64,000 nucleotides of DNA from JABDIY01 sp963751955 (lineage in GTDB: Bacteria > Actinomycetota > Acidimicrobiia > Acidimicrobiales > SZUA-35), in the NCBI GenBank assembly GCA_963751955.1, contig CAVVWM010000008.1, forward strand, positions 1 to 64,000, written 5' to 3'. Position numbers and translations under genes: made by a program. The notes beneath the pieces were generated by a model that made no database searches, had not been told where the DNA came from, and saw only the letters and a program-made list of their open reading frames with translations. Each line of letters opens with the position of its first letter. Within the stretch, counting starts at the first letter, position 1. Below, piece after piece: positions 1 through 9,382 of this stretch.

Positions 1-2
1 AG

Positions 3-473
3 CGCGTCCGATCCCAATGCGCTACCCCCCTTGCCATGGGTGAACTGTTCAACCATCCGCTCGAGTGGAAGACCCTGATCGAGGGACGGCTGATCGATTT
101 CATCCGTATGCACGTGAGTCAGATGGGCGGGATCACCCCGGCCCGCAAGGTCGCCGACTTTGCCCACATGTACGGGATTCGCACGGCGTGGCACGGGCCG
201 GGGGACACCTCGCCGGTCGGTCATGCTGCCAACCTCCACCTCGATCTGTGGTCACCGGCCTTTGGTGTGCAGGAATGGTACCGACCCACCGAAGTCGAAT
301 ACGAAGTGTTCCCCGGGCTTCCCGTGGTCACCGACGGCTACCTCTACCCGAGCGCAGGTCCAGGCCTGGGGATCGACATCGACGAGAAGTTGGCCGCCGA
401 GTTCCCGGTGGCGGATGTTGTGGAGGAGTGGACCCAGGCTCGGCTTCCAGACGGATCGGCAGCCCGGCCATGA
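3..473 (+). CDS. Mannonate/galactonate dehydratase-like enolase-superfamily protein, C-terminal part
   Basis: The reading frame is open from the first complete codon, so the 5' part lies outside the window. The visible 157 residues match the end of the ManD/RspA branch of the enolase superfamily: a TPLAMGELFN segment closing one barrel strand, DFIRMHVSQMGGITPARKVA, then HGPGDTSPVGHAANLH and GVQEW near the C-terminal capping region. Family members dehydrate D-mannonate or D-gluconate to 2-keto-3-deoxygluconate. The stop overlaps the start of the KDPG aldolase gene by four bases (ATGA), and KDG kinase follows, so the neighbours agree with a dehydratase feeding KDG into an Entner-Doudoroff-type branch. 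The exact substrate cannot be set because the metal ligands are upstream of the window. Confidence 0.8.
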   Translation, partial: RVRSQCATPLAMGELFNHPLEWKTLIEGRLIDFIRMHVSQMGGITPARKVADFAHMYGIRTAWHGPGDTSPVGHAANLHLDLWSPAFGVQEWYRPTEVEYEVFPGLPVVTDGYLYPSAGPGLGIDIDEKLAAEFPVADVVEEWTQARLPDGSAARP

Positions 474-1106
474 GCGACCCGATCGAGACGATCAGAACTG
501 CGGGCGTGCTTCCGGTCGTCACGATCGACGAGGTGCACAACGCAGTGCCGTTGGCGTCGGCGTTGTCGGCGGGCGGCCTGCACGTGTCGAGGTGACGCTG
601 CGAACCGACGCCGGCCTTGGTGCGATCGCGGCCATCGCCACCGAGATGTCCGGCGACCTGCGTGGGTGCGGGTTCGGTCACCACGGCCGATCAGGCGAAC
701 GCCGCAGCAGACGCCGGAGCCCGATTCCTCGTCTCACCCGGTTTCGATGATGGTGTGGTGATCGCCGCCGCGTGAACACCGAGTGCCGGTGATTCCGGGC
801 ATCGCCACACCCACTGAACTCATGCGTGCCATCGCCCATCACGTCCACGTCGTGAAGCTTTTTCCGGCCGAGGCCCTGGGTGGCCGCTCAACGCTGCAGG
901 CGTTGTCGTCGGTCTGGCCCGACGTTCGATTTGTGCCGACCGGCGGGATCTCGGCCGACAACGCGGCGACGTATCTCGCCGATGGTCACGTGCTGGCCGT
1001 GGCTGGATCGTGGATAGCGCCACGGAAACTGATTGCAGCTCAGGATTGGGCACAGATCACCGCCCTGGCGGCCGCAGCGATGGAGCTGGCCGGTGGCGTA
1101 CGGTGA
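470..1106 (+). pseudogene. eda: KDPG aldolase broken by three frameshifts
   Basis: Translated across three frames, this is a full-length 2-keto-3-deoxy-6-phosphogluconate aldolase of about 210 residues. Frame 2 gives the start (GVLPVVTIDEV), frame 1 gives VEVTLRTDAG with the catalytic Glu, frame 2 again gives VGAGSVTTADQ and FLVSPGFD, and frame 3 gives VPVIPGIATPTE, the Schiff-base Lys in VVKLFPAEALGG and VPTGGIS. The shifts lie near bases 585 (one base missing), 661 (one base extra or two missing) and 770 (one base extra). All active-site motifs are intact, so decay, if real, is recent; base-call error is equally possible. The enzyme would split KDPG into pyruvate and glyceraldehyde 3-phosphate, between the dehydratase upstream and the KDG kinase downstream. 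Confidence 0.85.
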
Positions 1107-1151
1107 CGTCGATGTTGAACATCCGGCCTGCAATCCGAAACCCGGTTCGAC

Positions 1152-2123
1152 GTGGTGACCCTGGGTGAAGTGATGCTGCGGCTCGACCCGGGCGAGGGCC
1201 GGGTTCGAACCGCCAGGACCTTCACGGTGAGCGAGGGAGGAGGCGAGTACAACGTGGGGCGAGCACTGAGCCGCTGCTTCGGTCTGCGAGGCGCCCTGGT
1301 CACCGCCGTCGGCGACAACGAGGTCGGTCATCTGTTGGAGGACCTGCTGCTGCAGAGCGGCCTGAACCTCGATCACGTGGTGTGGAAACAGGCCGATCCC
1401 GTGGGTCGGACCAATCGGATCGGGCTGAACTTCACCGAACGGGGATTCGGTGTGCGGGGTCCGGTCGGTGTGTACGACCGGGCCAACTCCGCCGCCAGCT
1501 CTCTCAGCCCTGTCGACGTTGACTGGGATCATGTTTTCGGTGAGCTCGGGGTGCGCTGGTTCCACACCGGCGGCATCTTTGCCGGTCTGTCGGAAACGAC
1601 CCTGGAGGTTGTGCGGTCAGCGCTGGCGTCGGCCCGCCGCCACGGGGCGATCACGTCGTACGACATCAACTATCGGCCCAGTCTGTGGGCGGCAGCCGGG
1701 GGAGCGGACGCCGCCGAGCGGATCACCGAGGAACTGCTGGAACACGTCGATGTCCTGTTCGGTGTTGATTCAGAGGTACTCCCCGGTTCGCCCACCGGGC
1801 CTCAGATCATCGCCACCACCGAGAGAACAGTTCTGTCAGCGTCTCGTCACGACTGGCAGGGAATCGCATGGTCGGCCACTACTGGGATCGAACGAAGCCG
1901 ACAGTACGAGGGCCTTGAGGTGCTGGATCGTGTTGGCTCCGGTGACGGGTTTGCCGCGGGCCTGATCTACGGCCTGATCAGCGGCCAGAGTCTTGCCGAA
2001 TCGTTGGAGCTCGGTACCGCCCACGGAGCGCTGGTCATGACAACACCGGGCGACACGTCGTCGGCAACCGTCGACGAGGTCGAACGCCTCGCGGCTGGAC
2101 ACGACCCGTCAACCCGGCGGTAG
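1152..2123 (+). CDS. kdgK: 2-keto-3-deoxygluconate kinase (PfkB family)
   Basis: A PfkB-fold sugar kinase of about 323 residues: TLGEVMLRLDPG at the N-terminus, the GGGEYNVGRAL substrate lid segment, an SYDINYRPSLW strand, and the family signature DRVGSGDGFAAGLIYG with the catalytic Asp. The KDG-kinase hallmark ATTERTVLSASRHDW and the SRQYEGLEVLDR stretch favour KDG over fructose or ribose. It phosphorylates KDG to KDPG, the substrate of the neighbouring aldolase. The start is uncertain: GTG at 1152 or 1155 is used, but in-frame coding similarity (FDVVTLGEV) continues upstream to a stop at 1116, so a little N-terminal sequence may be lost to another indel. Confidence 0.85.
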   Translation: MVTLGEVMLRLDPGEGRVRTARTFTVSEGGGEYNVGRALSRCFGLRGALVTAVGDNEVGHLLEDLLLQSGLNLDHVVWKQADPVGRTNRIGLNFTERGFGVRGPVGVYDRANSAASSLSPVDVDWDHVFGELGVRWFHTGGIFAGLSETTLEVVRSALASARRHGAITSYDINYRPSLWAAAGGADAAERITEELLEHVDVLFGVDSEVLPGSPTGPQIIATTERTVLSASRHDWQGIAWSATTGIERSRQYEGLEVLDRVGSGDGFAAGLIYGLISGQSLAESLELGTAHGALVMTTPGDTSSATVDEVERLAAGHDPSTRR

Positions 2124-2134
2124 AGCGGGAAGCT

Positions 2135-2167
2135 GGAACAATCGGCGGGAAGATCGCCGATCGTTCC
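2135..2167 (+). terminator. Stem-loop after the KDG operon
   Basis: Thirteen-base arms (2135-2147 and 2155-2167) pair with one A-C mismatch around a seven-base loop, twelve bases after the kdgK stop. No T-run follows, so intrinsic termination is only likely, not certain. The remaining bases up to 2282 hold nothing recognisable. Confidence 0.5.
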
Positions 2168-2282
2168 GGACTCATGACCCAGAACTCATTGGTTCAGGGA
2201 CTTGCACCGTCCTTCGATTGTTCGACGGACCCCACGAAACATCCCGAAGGGTTCGAACGCAAAATCTCTCCGCTGGTAAGGG

Positions 2283-2972
2283 TCAGCCGGTGAAAGAGGG
2301 CTTGATCGGTGAGGGTGCAGCCGCAGGAGCCTTGGCAGGAGCCTTGGCTGGGGCTGGGGCCGGGGTTTCGATGACCACCGCAGCCGGAGGCGGCGGGGGA
2401 GCGGTTTCAACGACCGGCGGGGGAGCCGTCGTGGTCGTCGTCGGCGGTGCGATCACCGAGAAGCCAAGGCACCTCGGGAACACCGAGTTGGCCTCGCTCT
2501 GGTCGGGCACCTGGTGGGCATGTACGACACGAATCTGGGTGGCTGGGGCGGACAGCGTCACGAGACCCATCCCGCCGGCCCACGAGCCGCTTTCGATCCC
2601 GTCGGGGAGGTCACCGGTGGTGCCGCTGGTTGCAAGCACGTTGCCGCTCCCGTCGAGCATCTGTGCGAACCACTTCTCGCTCAGCTGGGCCGGCGTTTGG
2701 GCACGACCCTCGTAGGAGTCGTAGCCGGCGCCGTTGAGGTCGTATGTGCCGGCAGGGATCGACGCCGCGTAGGTCTTCGACGTGACGAAGGCTGACCCGC
2801 CGGCCCAGCTTCCGAGCTTGGGCCCGTCGAAATGTGCGACGGGGCTGCCGGAGCAGCCGCCGCTCAGTGATCCTGCTGTCGAAGTGCCGAAGGCCAAGGC
2901 TCCGGCCAGCATGGATACGCTCAAGGCTCCGAAGGCGGCGCGCTTTAGATTGGCATGGAGGGAAGTAGCCAT
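2283..2972 (-). CDS. Secreted protein with Pro/Ala-rich C-terminal tail
   Basis: Unrecognised 229-residue protein. Residues 1-35 form a Sec signal peptide (Lys/Arg region, then SVSMLAGALAFG, ending near STAGS). Residues 36-165 form a compact Cys-containing domain with two SWAGG(S/M) segments, HFDGPKLGSWAGG and DGIESGSWAGG, suggesting an internal repeat. From residue 168 the sequence becomes Thr- and Pro-rich (APPTTTTTAPPP) and then an Ala-Pro-Lys low-complexity tail, typical of cell-wall spanning linkers. A ribosome site AAAGGA lies upstream of the ATG. It is divergent from the L,D-transpeptidase gene, which would fit a cell-envelope role, but this is inference only. Confidence 0.7.
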   Translation of the reverse strand: MATSLHANLKRAAFGALSVSMLAGALAFGTSTAGSLSGGCSGSPVAHFDGPKLGSWAGGSAFVTSKTYAASIPAGTYDLNGAGYDSYEGRAQTPAQLSEKWFAQMLDGSGNVLATSGTTGDLPDGIESGSWAGGMGLVTLSAPATQIRVVHAHQVPDQSEANSVFPRCLGFSVIAPPTTTTTAPPPVVETAPPPPPAAVVIETPAPAPAKAPAKAPAAAPSPIKPSFTG

Positions 2973-3200
2973 TCTCTGTCCTTTGTGGTTCAGAGGGGCC
3001 GGTTTCGCTCTCGCTCCTCGTCGGCATTAGCGACCAATTTCGCCGACGGATCAACACTCCCCGTAGTGGTTTGGTAATCGAACCTCACGATACGAGTTTG
3101 TCGAATCGGCGTGCATGAGCCGAACGGCCTGACTTCTCTGTGTAGAGACCGGTGGTAGCACCTATGGCCGCTGCGGAGAGTGGTCGGTATCGTCGGTGGT

Positions 3201-4046
3201 GTGAAGCTGCTTCCCCGCCTTCTCTGGTCCGCGACGTCGATGGGCGCGTGCGTGCTGTTGGCCGTGTTCGCCGTTTCGTTGCTGCCGAATAACGCGGCCC
3301 CTCAGCTGTCGCCGACTCTCGGGTTGTTCGAAACGACCGCCACGACCGAGGTACTGCCGCCTCCGGCACCGCCGTCGGCCATCGGCATGGATGCGTTCGG
3401 CTCCAATGATCAGCAGGTGCCCCCGGCCAGCCCGTGGCAGGTCACCGTCGCCATCGCCAAGCCCGAGGTTGCGGGTCCCGAGCTCTACGACGCGCCGCAG
3501 GGAGCGCGAGTGTTTTTCGCCGATCCGGTAGCGAATCCCACCTACTTCGGAACTGATCTCGCCATGCTCGTGGTTGCCGAGCAGGCCGGTTGGCTCCAGG
3601 TGCAACTCCCGGTGCGTCCAAACGGCACGACCGCGTGGGTCAAGGGCGCCAGCTTCACGACGGAGACGCACACGTTCCACGCCGAGGTGCGGTTGAGCAA
3701 CCATCGGTTGCGGGTCTGGAACGACGACGAACTGATCGCCGACACCGCCACGGTTGTCGGCGCGAAGGCGACGCCAACGCCGCTCGGGCGCTTCTACGTG
3801 AACGACAGGATCCCGATTGCGGATCCGAGTGGCAGCTACGGACCCTGGATTCTCAGCTTGTCGGCCCACAGCGAGGTGCTCGAGACGTTCGCCGACGGTC
3901 GCCCGGTCATCGCAATCCACGGCACGAACCGACCGGACCTGTTGGAGACGGATGCTTCAAACGGCTGCGTCCGAATTCCCAACGACATCGTGACCCTACT
4001 CGCTGAACTTGTGCCGCTCGGAACGCCGGTCGACATCATCGCCTGA
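3201..4046 (+). CDS. L,D-transpeptidase (YkuD domain), membrane anchored
   Basis: A 281-residue envelope enzyme that forms 3-3 crosslinks in peptidoglycan or attaches proteins to it. Residues 1-30 are an uncleaved signal/membrane anchor. Residues 75-150 resemble an SH3-like wall-binding region (LYDAPQGARVFF through TAWVKGASF). The YkuD domain covers about 155-280 with the catalytic signature AIHGTNRPDLLETDASNGCVRI-like segment: His in IHGT and the nucleophile in SNGCVRI. A Pro-rich linker (LPPPAPPS) separates anchor and domains. GTG 3201 (MKLLPRLLW) is preferred because the anchor then begins normally; GTG 3180 is in frame upstream. Confidence 0.88.
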   Translation: MKLLPRLLWSATSMGACVLLAVFAVSLLPNNAAPQLSPTLGLFETTATTEVLPPPAPPSAIGMDAFGSNDQQVPPASPWQVTVAIAKPEVAGPELYDAPQGARVFFADPVANPTYFGTDLAMLVVAEQAGWLQVQLPVRPNGTTAWVKGASFTTETHTFHAEVRLSNHRLRVWNDDELIADTATVVGAKATPTPLGRFYVNDRIPIADPSGSYGPWILSLSAHSEVLETFADGRPVIAIHGTNRPDLLETDASNGCVRIPNDIVTLLAELVPLGTPVDIIA

Positions 4047-4158
4047 GATCAGCTCACCCCCGAGCGCGTCTGCGGTGCCTTGTAGATGATCGGCGTGGTG
4101 CGCTGGCAATCGGGCCGTCAAGTCCAAATACAGTTCCTGGGTGAAATGCTCTCGTCGA

Positions 4159-7100
4159 TCAGGGTTGTGGCACGAGCGCGCCGTCGCCGATGTTCACGTC
4201 GATCCTGGCGATCTTGCCGGTTCTGCTGAACAACGCAGTGCTGGTGTCTCGGCCCAGCCCGGCAGTGCCGTGCGTTTGGGACCCGTCGCTCCATAGGGCC
4301 GTGCACGTCGGTTCAGAATCGCTGAGCCGATAGACAACCGGTACACCGCAGTAAGTGAATCCCAGTGTTCCAGCGTCGAGGGTCCCCTCGATGTCGTCCC
4401 AGGGCCTCGGTTCGTCGAGAAACTCGTTGGGATCCAGAAGTGTCGGGCGGAAGTTGACACAGCCGTCGGCGACGTGAACTCCGAGTTCGCCCCACCGGAT
4501 CAGGACGCCCTCCTTCACCTGACCGGTCATGCCCGGCTGCTGAGCGCCCATATGAGCGGGGGTGTGAGAGTGCGGATCGGTGGGGAACGTTCCCTGCTCG
4601 GTCACGCTCTTCATGAATCCCAGGCCCCTCCGAACCCGGCGGTACTGAGTGGACAACGCGTTGACGGTGTCGGCCGATGCCTCGGCCTCCAGTGCAGCTG
4701 TGATCTTCTCCTGAAGCGCGAACAGCAGTTTGGACACCATGTGCCAATAGATCGAACCGAGCCCCTCGTACTTGTACATCGTCTGGGACCGGCCGGTGAA
4801 GGCGTGATGATGGAAGACCGCTTCGTAGGCATCGACGATTTCGTCGCGCTGTTCGGTTGAGAAACCTTCGAGTTCAGCCTCGAGATCGCGAACCGATCGG
4901 AGTCGACTGGCGAACCGAAGTTCCCCGTCTGCGTCCTCACGGATGAGGTCGCTCTCGCTGTGGGCCACAGAGCGCACTGCTGGCCCGACGGCGTCGGCTG
5001 GAATCTGGTTCTTCTCCATGAATGGGCGCACAGCACGATTGGGGTAGAGAACGAAGGAGTGTTGGTCGTCTCGATAGAGATCACTTTCATACAACGTCTC
5101 GATGAGCTTGATCGCTCGATCAGGATCGATCTGGGACAGGCCGAGAGCGGCCACTTGGCCCTCCAGCATCTCGTACAGTGGTTCCACCTCAGCCAATCCG
5201 GCTTCGCTGAGGTTGACCAGCCAGTACGAGTGGAAGAGACCATCGGCCCGCTCTGATTCGGCGACGACCGCGTCGAGGTGGGGGCGAGCTACCTCTATGA
5301 AGCGAACGAGTTCCTCGACCGGAACTGACACCGGCCGGCCTGTTCCGTTCTGATAGGCCTCGGATCGATAGTCCGAATACGCTTGACCGAGACCATCGAG
5401 AAGGCTGCGACGCAACGTCGCAGTTATGGCGCCCGGTTCGGTCATGGGGGCGTGGGCATCGAATTGATCTTGGAGGTTGTGAAGCCAATCCAGCACCGCG
5501 GCACCGATCGGAACCTCAGATCCGCTGGAGTGACGCAGGAGATCCTCGAGCCCTCGAAGGTACTCGTGAAGGTGCAGCGCGGTGACGGTGGAGACGCCGT
5601 TGCCGACCAGCGCATTGTTGGCATCGTTCCATTCAGGCCGTTGGGTGTTCATCCAGATCCCGGCGCCTGCCACGAGATTCGAGAGTTTCGAGAGGGCCGG
5701 AACCAGCAGTTTTTCCGCCAGCGATGCGTGATGAACACCTTCGCCCTCGCCGGCCGGCACGAGTCGTCCATCGGCGCCAGTTTCCCGAACCCGGTTCTTG
5801 ATCAGCACTTGGGCCTTGTCGTCGAAATCGATCGTCTGTTTGGGATCTTTGATCATCTGCTCGTACGGAACGATGCGATATGGAACATCCCCGTAGGAGA
5901 AGGTGGAGTTGGCCAACTGGGTAGTGAGGAGGTCGGGGTGGAACCGCTGCGCCGACTGCAACAGCCTGTGGAGGTAGACAATCTGGTGGTCACCCCAATA
6001 GCCGAAGTTCCCCCAGCTGCCTGCTTCGGGCTCTTCCCAGTCGATGCCTTGGTCGGTGATGCGGTACGGGTTGTTGCCGTCCACAGTGGACGCGTTGAGG
6101 AACTTGGCGATGGCCGACTCGAAGTACGCCGGGAAGCTGTGCATGAGCGCGTCCCAGTTCTGGAAGATGTCGCGCCAGTTTCCTTGGTAACCGAGAGCCC
6201 ACTGGCCATCGGTTGTCCTGGTGGAAATCCGAAACGTGTTCCATGGGCGGCTGGGATCGCCGTGGCGGCGGCTGAAAGTGAGCGGAAGATACTCGTTCAC
6301 CAGTCGGTACAGATCAGGATCGCCCTCAACCGCAGCGCGGAGTGTTTCGATACCGACCACGTTGTCGAGCTTGGCGGCTATAGGGCCGAAACGGTGTTTG
6401 GCGGTGCGGTTGCGAGCGGTGATGAATCGGGCGACATCGGCGACTTCTACCAGATGATCGGATGGGAAGCAGCCCCCTCGCATGCAGTTGAAGAGCACGT
6501 TGGCGAAGTGATGAACAGTTGCTCGTTGATCCCGGGTCTGTTGCATTCCATCGGCAGCGGAGACGATTTCCAGCAACGCCGTATGGGAGCTTTCGATGGC
6601 TCGGGCGACATCGGCTGCGACCCCTTCAGAGCCGAGCTGCCGACGTAGCTGGGAGACTTCGACGTGATCCTGGCCGACGGCGGCAACAAAGGACCAGCCC
6701 TGGGACGTTCCCGGTTCCAGCCTCAGTGTGGTTGACACCAGGTACGCCCCCTTACGCCCGATGGCCAGATGTTGAGGCTGTACCGCTGACCCGGACCGGA
6801 ACGACCGCACCTGATCCTCAGAGAGTGCAACAGTGGAGTTGTCGAGTCCGAAAGCCCACACGGTGGTGGCGAGCAACGATTCGGCCGGATCGGCCTTGTC
6901 CGCCACCAACGCTTCCAAAGTGAACAGCGCCAGACCAGATTCACCGTCGAGTTCGGAGCGACGGTAAGCGTCGACCAGGGTGCTCGAGGTCTGCTGCGCG
7001 GCCAATTCCACACCGGCGGGAAGGATGTTCACCAAACCGTCCAGCACGTCTATTTCCACCAGCGATCGATCCGGGTCGACGGCAATCTCACAGCTGCGGA

Positions 7101-7527
7101 CCAGACCGAACTCCCCAGCCGTTTCCCACGTGTAACTGAATGTGAGCCCCAGGTGAGGGTTGTGCTCGGAGAATCGCAGTCGATCACCAGCGACGGACTT
7201 GGACAGCGAACGCCGTACGACCCCAAGGGGAGTGGACACGGCAAAGGGTTCCCAAAGCTGACCGTTGCTTCGGATCAACGTGAGTGGTCCGGTCGAGCCG
7301 GCAGCGCGGTGAAGGCGATCGTCGGTCTCATAGGGAAACAGCGAGTGCTCCGCGCTGTGACGGCCAGCGGCAAGGGCCCCGCTGCTGGAGACGTACATCC
7401 ACTGATCGTCGGAGGTCACGACCGTCATCAGGAACGGGTCGAGCTGATCGTAGTGATCAATCCTGAACCACTCGCTGTCGCCCTCGACGACGAAATCGCC
7501 GTTCGGTAGCTCGTTCGTTTCGGTCAT
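4159..7527 (-). CDS. Putative beta-1,3-glucan phosphorylase, GH149-like (1122 aa)
   Basis: Large cytosolic protein without signal peptide, last gene of the laminarin operon; its start is two bases from the stop of the GH16 gene. The N-terminal ~250 residues look like a beta-sandwich domain; the centre looks like an (alpha/alpha)6 barrel with GYQGNWRDIFQNWDAL around residue 450, DGNNPYRITDQGIDWE and WGNFGYWGDHQIVYLHRL. The Asp in NWRD sits where GH94-type inverting phosphorylases keep their general acid. Length (~1100), operon context (extracellular GH16 plus ABC importer) and absence of secretion fit family GH149, whose members phosphorolyse beta-1,3-glucans to glucose 1-phosphate. Family assignment is from recall of motif and length and needs a profile search. 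The alternative is another clan GH-Q or GH63-like hydrolase. Confidence 0.6.
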   Translation of the reverse strand: MTETNELPNGDFVVEGDSEWFRIDHYDQLDPFLMTVVTSDDQWMYVSSSGALAAGRHSAEHSLFPYETDDRLHRAAGSTGPLTLIRSNGQLWEPFAVSTPLGVVRRSLSKSVAGDRLRFSEHNPHLGLTFSYTWETAGEFGLVRSCEIAVDPDRSLVEIDVLDGLVNILPAGVELAAQQTSSTLVDAYRRSELDGESGLALFTLEALVADKADPAESLLATTVWAFGLDNSTVALSEDQVRSFRSGSAVQPQHLAIGRKGAYLVSTTLRLEPGTSQGWSFVAAVGQDHVEVSQLRRQLGSEGVAADVARAIESSHTALLEIVSAADGMQQTRDQRATVHHFANVLFNCMRGGCFPSDHLVEVADVARFITARNRTAKHRFGPIAAKLDNVVGIETLRAAVEGDPDLYRLVNEYLPLTFSRRHGDPSRPWNTFRISTRTTDGQWALGYQGNWRDIFQNWDALMHSFPAYFESAIAKFLNASTVDGNNPYRITDQGIDWEEPEAGSWGNFGYWGDHQIVYLHRLLQSAQRFHPDLLTTQLANSTFSYGDVPYRIVPYEQMIKDPKQTIDFDDKAQVLIKNRVRETGADGRLVPAGEGEGVHHASLAEKLLVPALSKLSNLVAGAGIWMNTQRPEWNDANNALVGNGVSTVTALHLHEYLRGLEDLLRHSSGSEVPIGAAVLDWLHNLQDQFDAHAPMTEPGAITATLRRSLLDGLGQAYSDYRSEAYQNGTGRPVSVPVEELVRFIEVARPHLDAVVAESERADGLFHSYWLVNLSEAGLAEVEPLYEMLEGQVAALGLSQIDPDRAIKLIETLYESDLYRDDQHSFVLYPNRAVRPFMEKNQIPADAVGPAVRSVAHSESDLIREDADGELRFASRLRSVRDLEAELEGFSTEQRDEIVDAYEAVFHHHAFTGRSQTMYKYEGLGSIYWHMVSKLLFALQEKITAALEAEASADTVNALSTQYRRVRRGLGFMKSVTEQGTFPTDPHSHTPAHMGAQQPGMTGQVKEGVLIRWGELGVHVADGCVNFRPTLLDPNEFLDEPRPWDDIEGTLDAGTLGFTYCGVPVVYRLSDSEPTCTALWSDGSQTHGTAGLGRDTSTALFSRTGKIARIDVNIGDGALVPQP

Positions 7528-7529
7528 TG

Positions 7530-8486
7530 TCAGCCGGCGCTGATCGGTTGGTAGACGCGGACGTAGTCAGCGAGGTACTGGATCGGATACTCGAGCTCGA
7601 GATCAATGACGCCGCCGAGCGTTCCTCCGTGGGCCAGGTTGAGGATGATGAAGAACGGCGCATCGAACACCCACTCCCGCTGGCCCATATCTTCGGGCTT
7701 GAGCTCGAAATACATCTCGTCGTTGAAGAACCACTGGATCCGTTCCTGGTTCCAGTCGACGGCGAACACGTGCCAGTCGTCGGCGATGTCGAAGTCCTGC
7801 CGGAACCACTTCGACTTGCCCCCGGCGCCGGAGTACCCCGGGCCGTGCACGGTGCCGAGGATGAGATCGGGTTCCTTCCCGGTGTATTCCATGATGTCGA
7901 TCTCGCCCACGAAGGGCCAATTCCGCTCCTGCTCGGCCGCGTCCTGTTCGAAATTGGCACCGAGCATCCAGAAGGCAGGCCAGGTTCCCAATCCAGCGGG
8001 AACCTTGAGCCGAGCCTCGATCCGACCGTACTGGAACTCCTGTAGACCCTGTGTCCTCAAGCGAGCCGAGGTGAAGGAGTTGTCTTCGATCTGCTCCTTT
8101 CGGAGCTCGATGACGAGAACTCCGTTCTCGGGTCGAGCGTTCTCCGGGCGGTCGGTGTAGTACTGAGCCTCACCGTTGCCCCAACCCCAGCCGCCGATGT
8201 CGTAGGTCCAGTTGTCGAGGTTCACGGAGTCGCCGTCGAACTCGTCGCTCCACACCAGCTCCATGCCAGCGGGTGGCTCGGGCGGAATCGGGTCGGGCGC
8301 GGTTACCGGCGCAAGAGTGCTCGTCGGCGCCACGGTAGTCGTCGGCGCTGTGGTGGTGGTCGTTTCCGGCGCTGCGGTTGTCGTGGCGGGCTCCTCGCTG
8401 ACCGAACCAGCGTCGTCGGAGCCGCCGCATGCGCTGGCCGTCAAAGCGAGGGCCAGCACGACTGTTATCCACCTTGTTTTCTGCAT
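7530..8486 (-). CDS. GH16 endo-beta-1,3-glucanase (laminarinase) lipoprotein
   Basis: A 318-residue secreted lipoprotein: signal peptide ending in the lipobox LTASAC at Cys20, a Thr/Ala/Pro-rich linker (about 25-75), then a GH16 jelly roll from ELVWSDEFDG to the C-terminus. The catalytic motif GEIDIMEY supplies the nucleophile and acid/base Glu residues; NWTYDIGGWGWGNGEAQYYT and TWPAFWMLG are typical of the laminarinase branch. It would cut beta-1,3-glucan outside the cell into oligosaccharides for the importer encoded just upstream. Five bases separate it from the permease gene, so co-translation in one operon is likely. Confidence 0.93.
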   Translation of the reverse strand: MQKTRWITVVLALALTASACGGSDDAGSVSEEPATTTAAPETTTTTAPTTTVAPTSTLAPVTAPDPIPPEPPAGMELVWSDEFDGDSVNLDNWTYDIGGWGWGNGEAQYYTDRPENARPENGVLVIELRKEQIEDNSFTSARLRTQGLQEFQYGRIEARLKVPAGLGTWPAFWMLGANFEQDAAEQERNWPFVGEIDIMEYTGKEPDLILGTVHGPGYSGAGGKSKWFRQDFDIADDWHVFAVDWNQERIQWFFNDEMYFELKPEDMGQREWVFDAPFFIILNLAHGGTLGGVIDLELEYPIQYLADYVRVYQPISAG

Positions 8487-8491
8487 CGGTG

Positions 8492-9382
8492 TTAGCCCTT
8501 GACCGCACCAGAGGTGAGGCCCGAGATGATGTAGCGCTGCAGGAACATGAACAGCACGAGCATCGGAAACATCAGCATGAGCACGGCGGCGGCGAGCTTG
8601 GGCCAGTCACTGCCGTAGACGCCCTCGAAGACGATCAGGCCACGAGTGATCGGGTAGAGATCCTCATTGGTCAAGTAGACAGTCGCCAGGATCAGCTCGT
8701 TCCAGATCCCGATGGCGTGGATCACCGTCACCGTTGCGATCGCTGGTCGTATCAAGGGCATGAGGATCGACCACACGAACCGCATGTAGCTGCAACCGTC
8801 CATCGCCGCTGATTCGTCGAGTTCGATCGGGATCGATTTGATGTAGTTGACCAAGATGATCAGCCCGATCGGATTGATGAGGAACAGAAGGATGTAGCCA
8901 GGCCGGGTGTTGAACAGGCCGAGGTTCAAAATCAGCTGGAACTGTGGGATCAGTGCCGGCGGAAGGAACAACGCCACCACGTACAGGGTGAGCATGGCAC
9001 CGGAGCCCTTCACGTACCCACGAGCGATCGGGAAAGCGACGAAGACCGACATGATCACAAATGCTGTTGTCCCCACGATCGTGTAGATCAATGAGTTCAT
9101 CAAGTAGCCCGGGAAGTTTGCGAGATTCCAGGCCTCGGTGTAGTTGTCCAGTGTGAAGCCCTCGGGCAGACCGGTCGGATCCTGGAAGAACTCCGGCAGC
9201 GACTTCATCGACGCAAAGATGAGGATTGCCAGCGGACCCACATAGACCAAGGCGAAGAGAATCAGGATCGCGTAGGAGACGATCTTGGTTCGCAACTCTC
9301 GACGGCTTGCACTGGGAGGGGGTGGCGCCGAGAGATCGATGCCAACGGTGGAGCCCTCTTCGATGGGGTTGATGGTGGTCAT
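8492..9382 (-). CDS. Sugar ABC importer, permease (MalG-like)
   Basis: A 296-residue inner-membrane subunit of a CUT1-type importer, about six membrane segments, with the EAA loop around ELDESAAMDGCSYMRFVWSI, which docks to the ATPase. ATG 9382 was chosen because it overlaps the stop of the preceding permease gene (TGATG) and is preceded by a GGAAGTTCC region containing AAGGAAG-like pairing. It works with the permease at 9382-10305 and the binding protein at 10460-11833. No ATPase gene is present in this operon. Confidence 0.93.
   Translation of the reverse strand: MTTINPIEEGSTVGIDLSAPPPPSASRRELRTKIVSYAILILFALVYVGPLAILIFASMKSLPEFFQDPTGLPEGFTLDNYTEAWNLANFPGYLMNSLIYTIVGTTAFVIMSVFVAFPIARGYVKGSGAMLTLYVVALFLPPALIPQFQLILNLGLFNTRPGYILLFLINPIGLIILVNYIKSIPIELDESAAMDGCSYMRFVWSILMPLIRPAIATVTVIHAIGIWNELILATVYLTNEDLYPITRGLIVFEGVYGSDWPKLAAAVLMLMFPMLVLFMFLQRYIISGLTSGAVKG

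Noticed and set aside
5383..6648. 421-codon plus-strand open frame
   Set aside because: It is entirely antisense to the GH149-like gene, whose own frame has clear motifs; composition reflects the complement of a high-GC gene.
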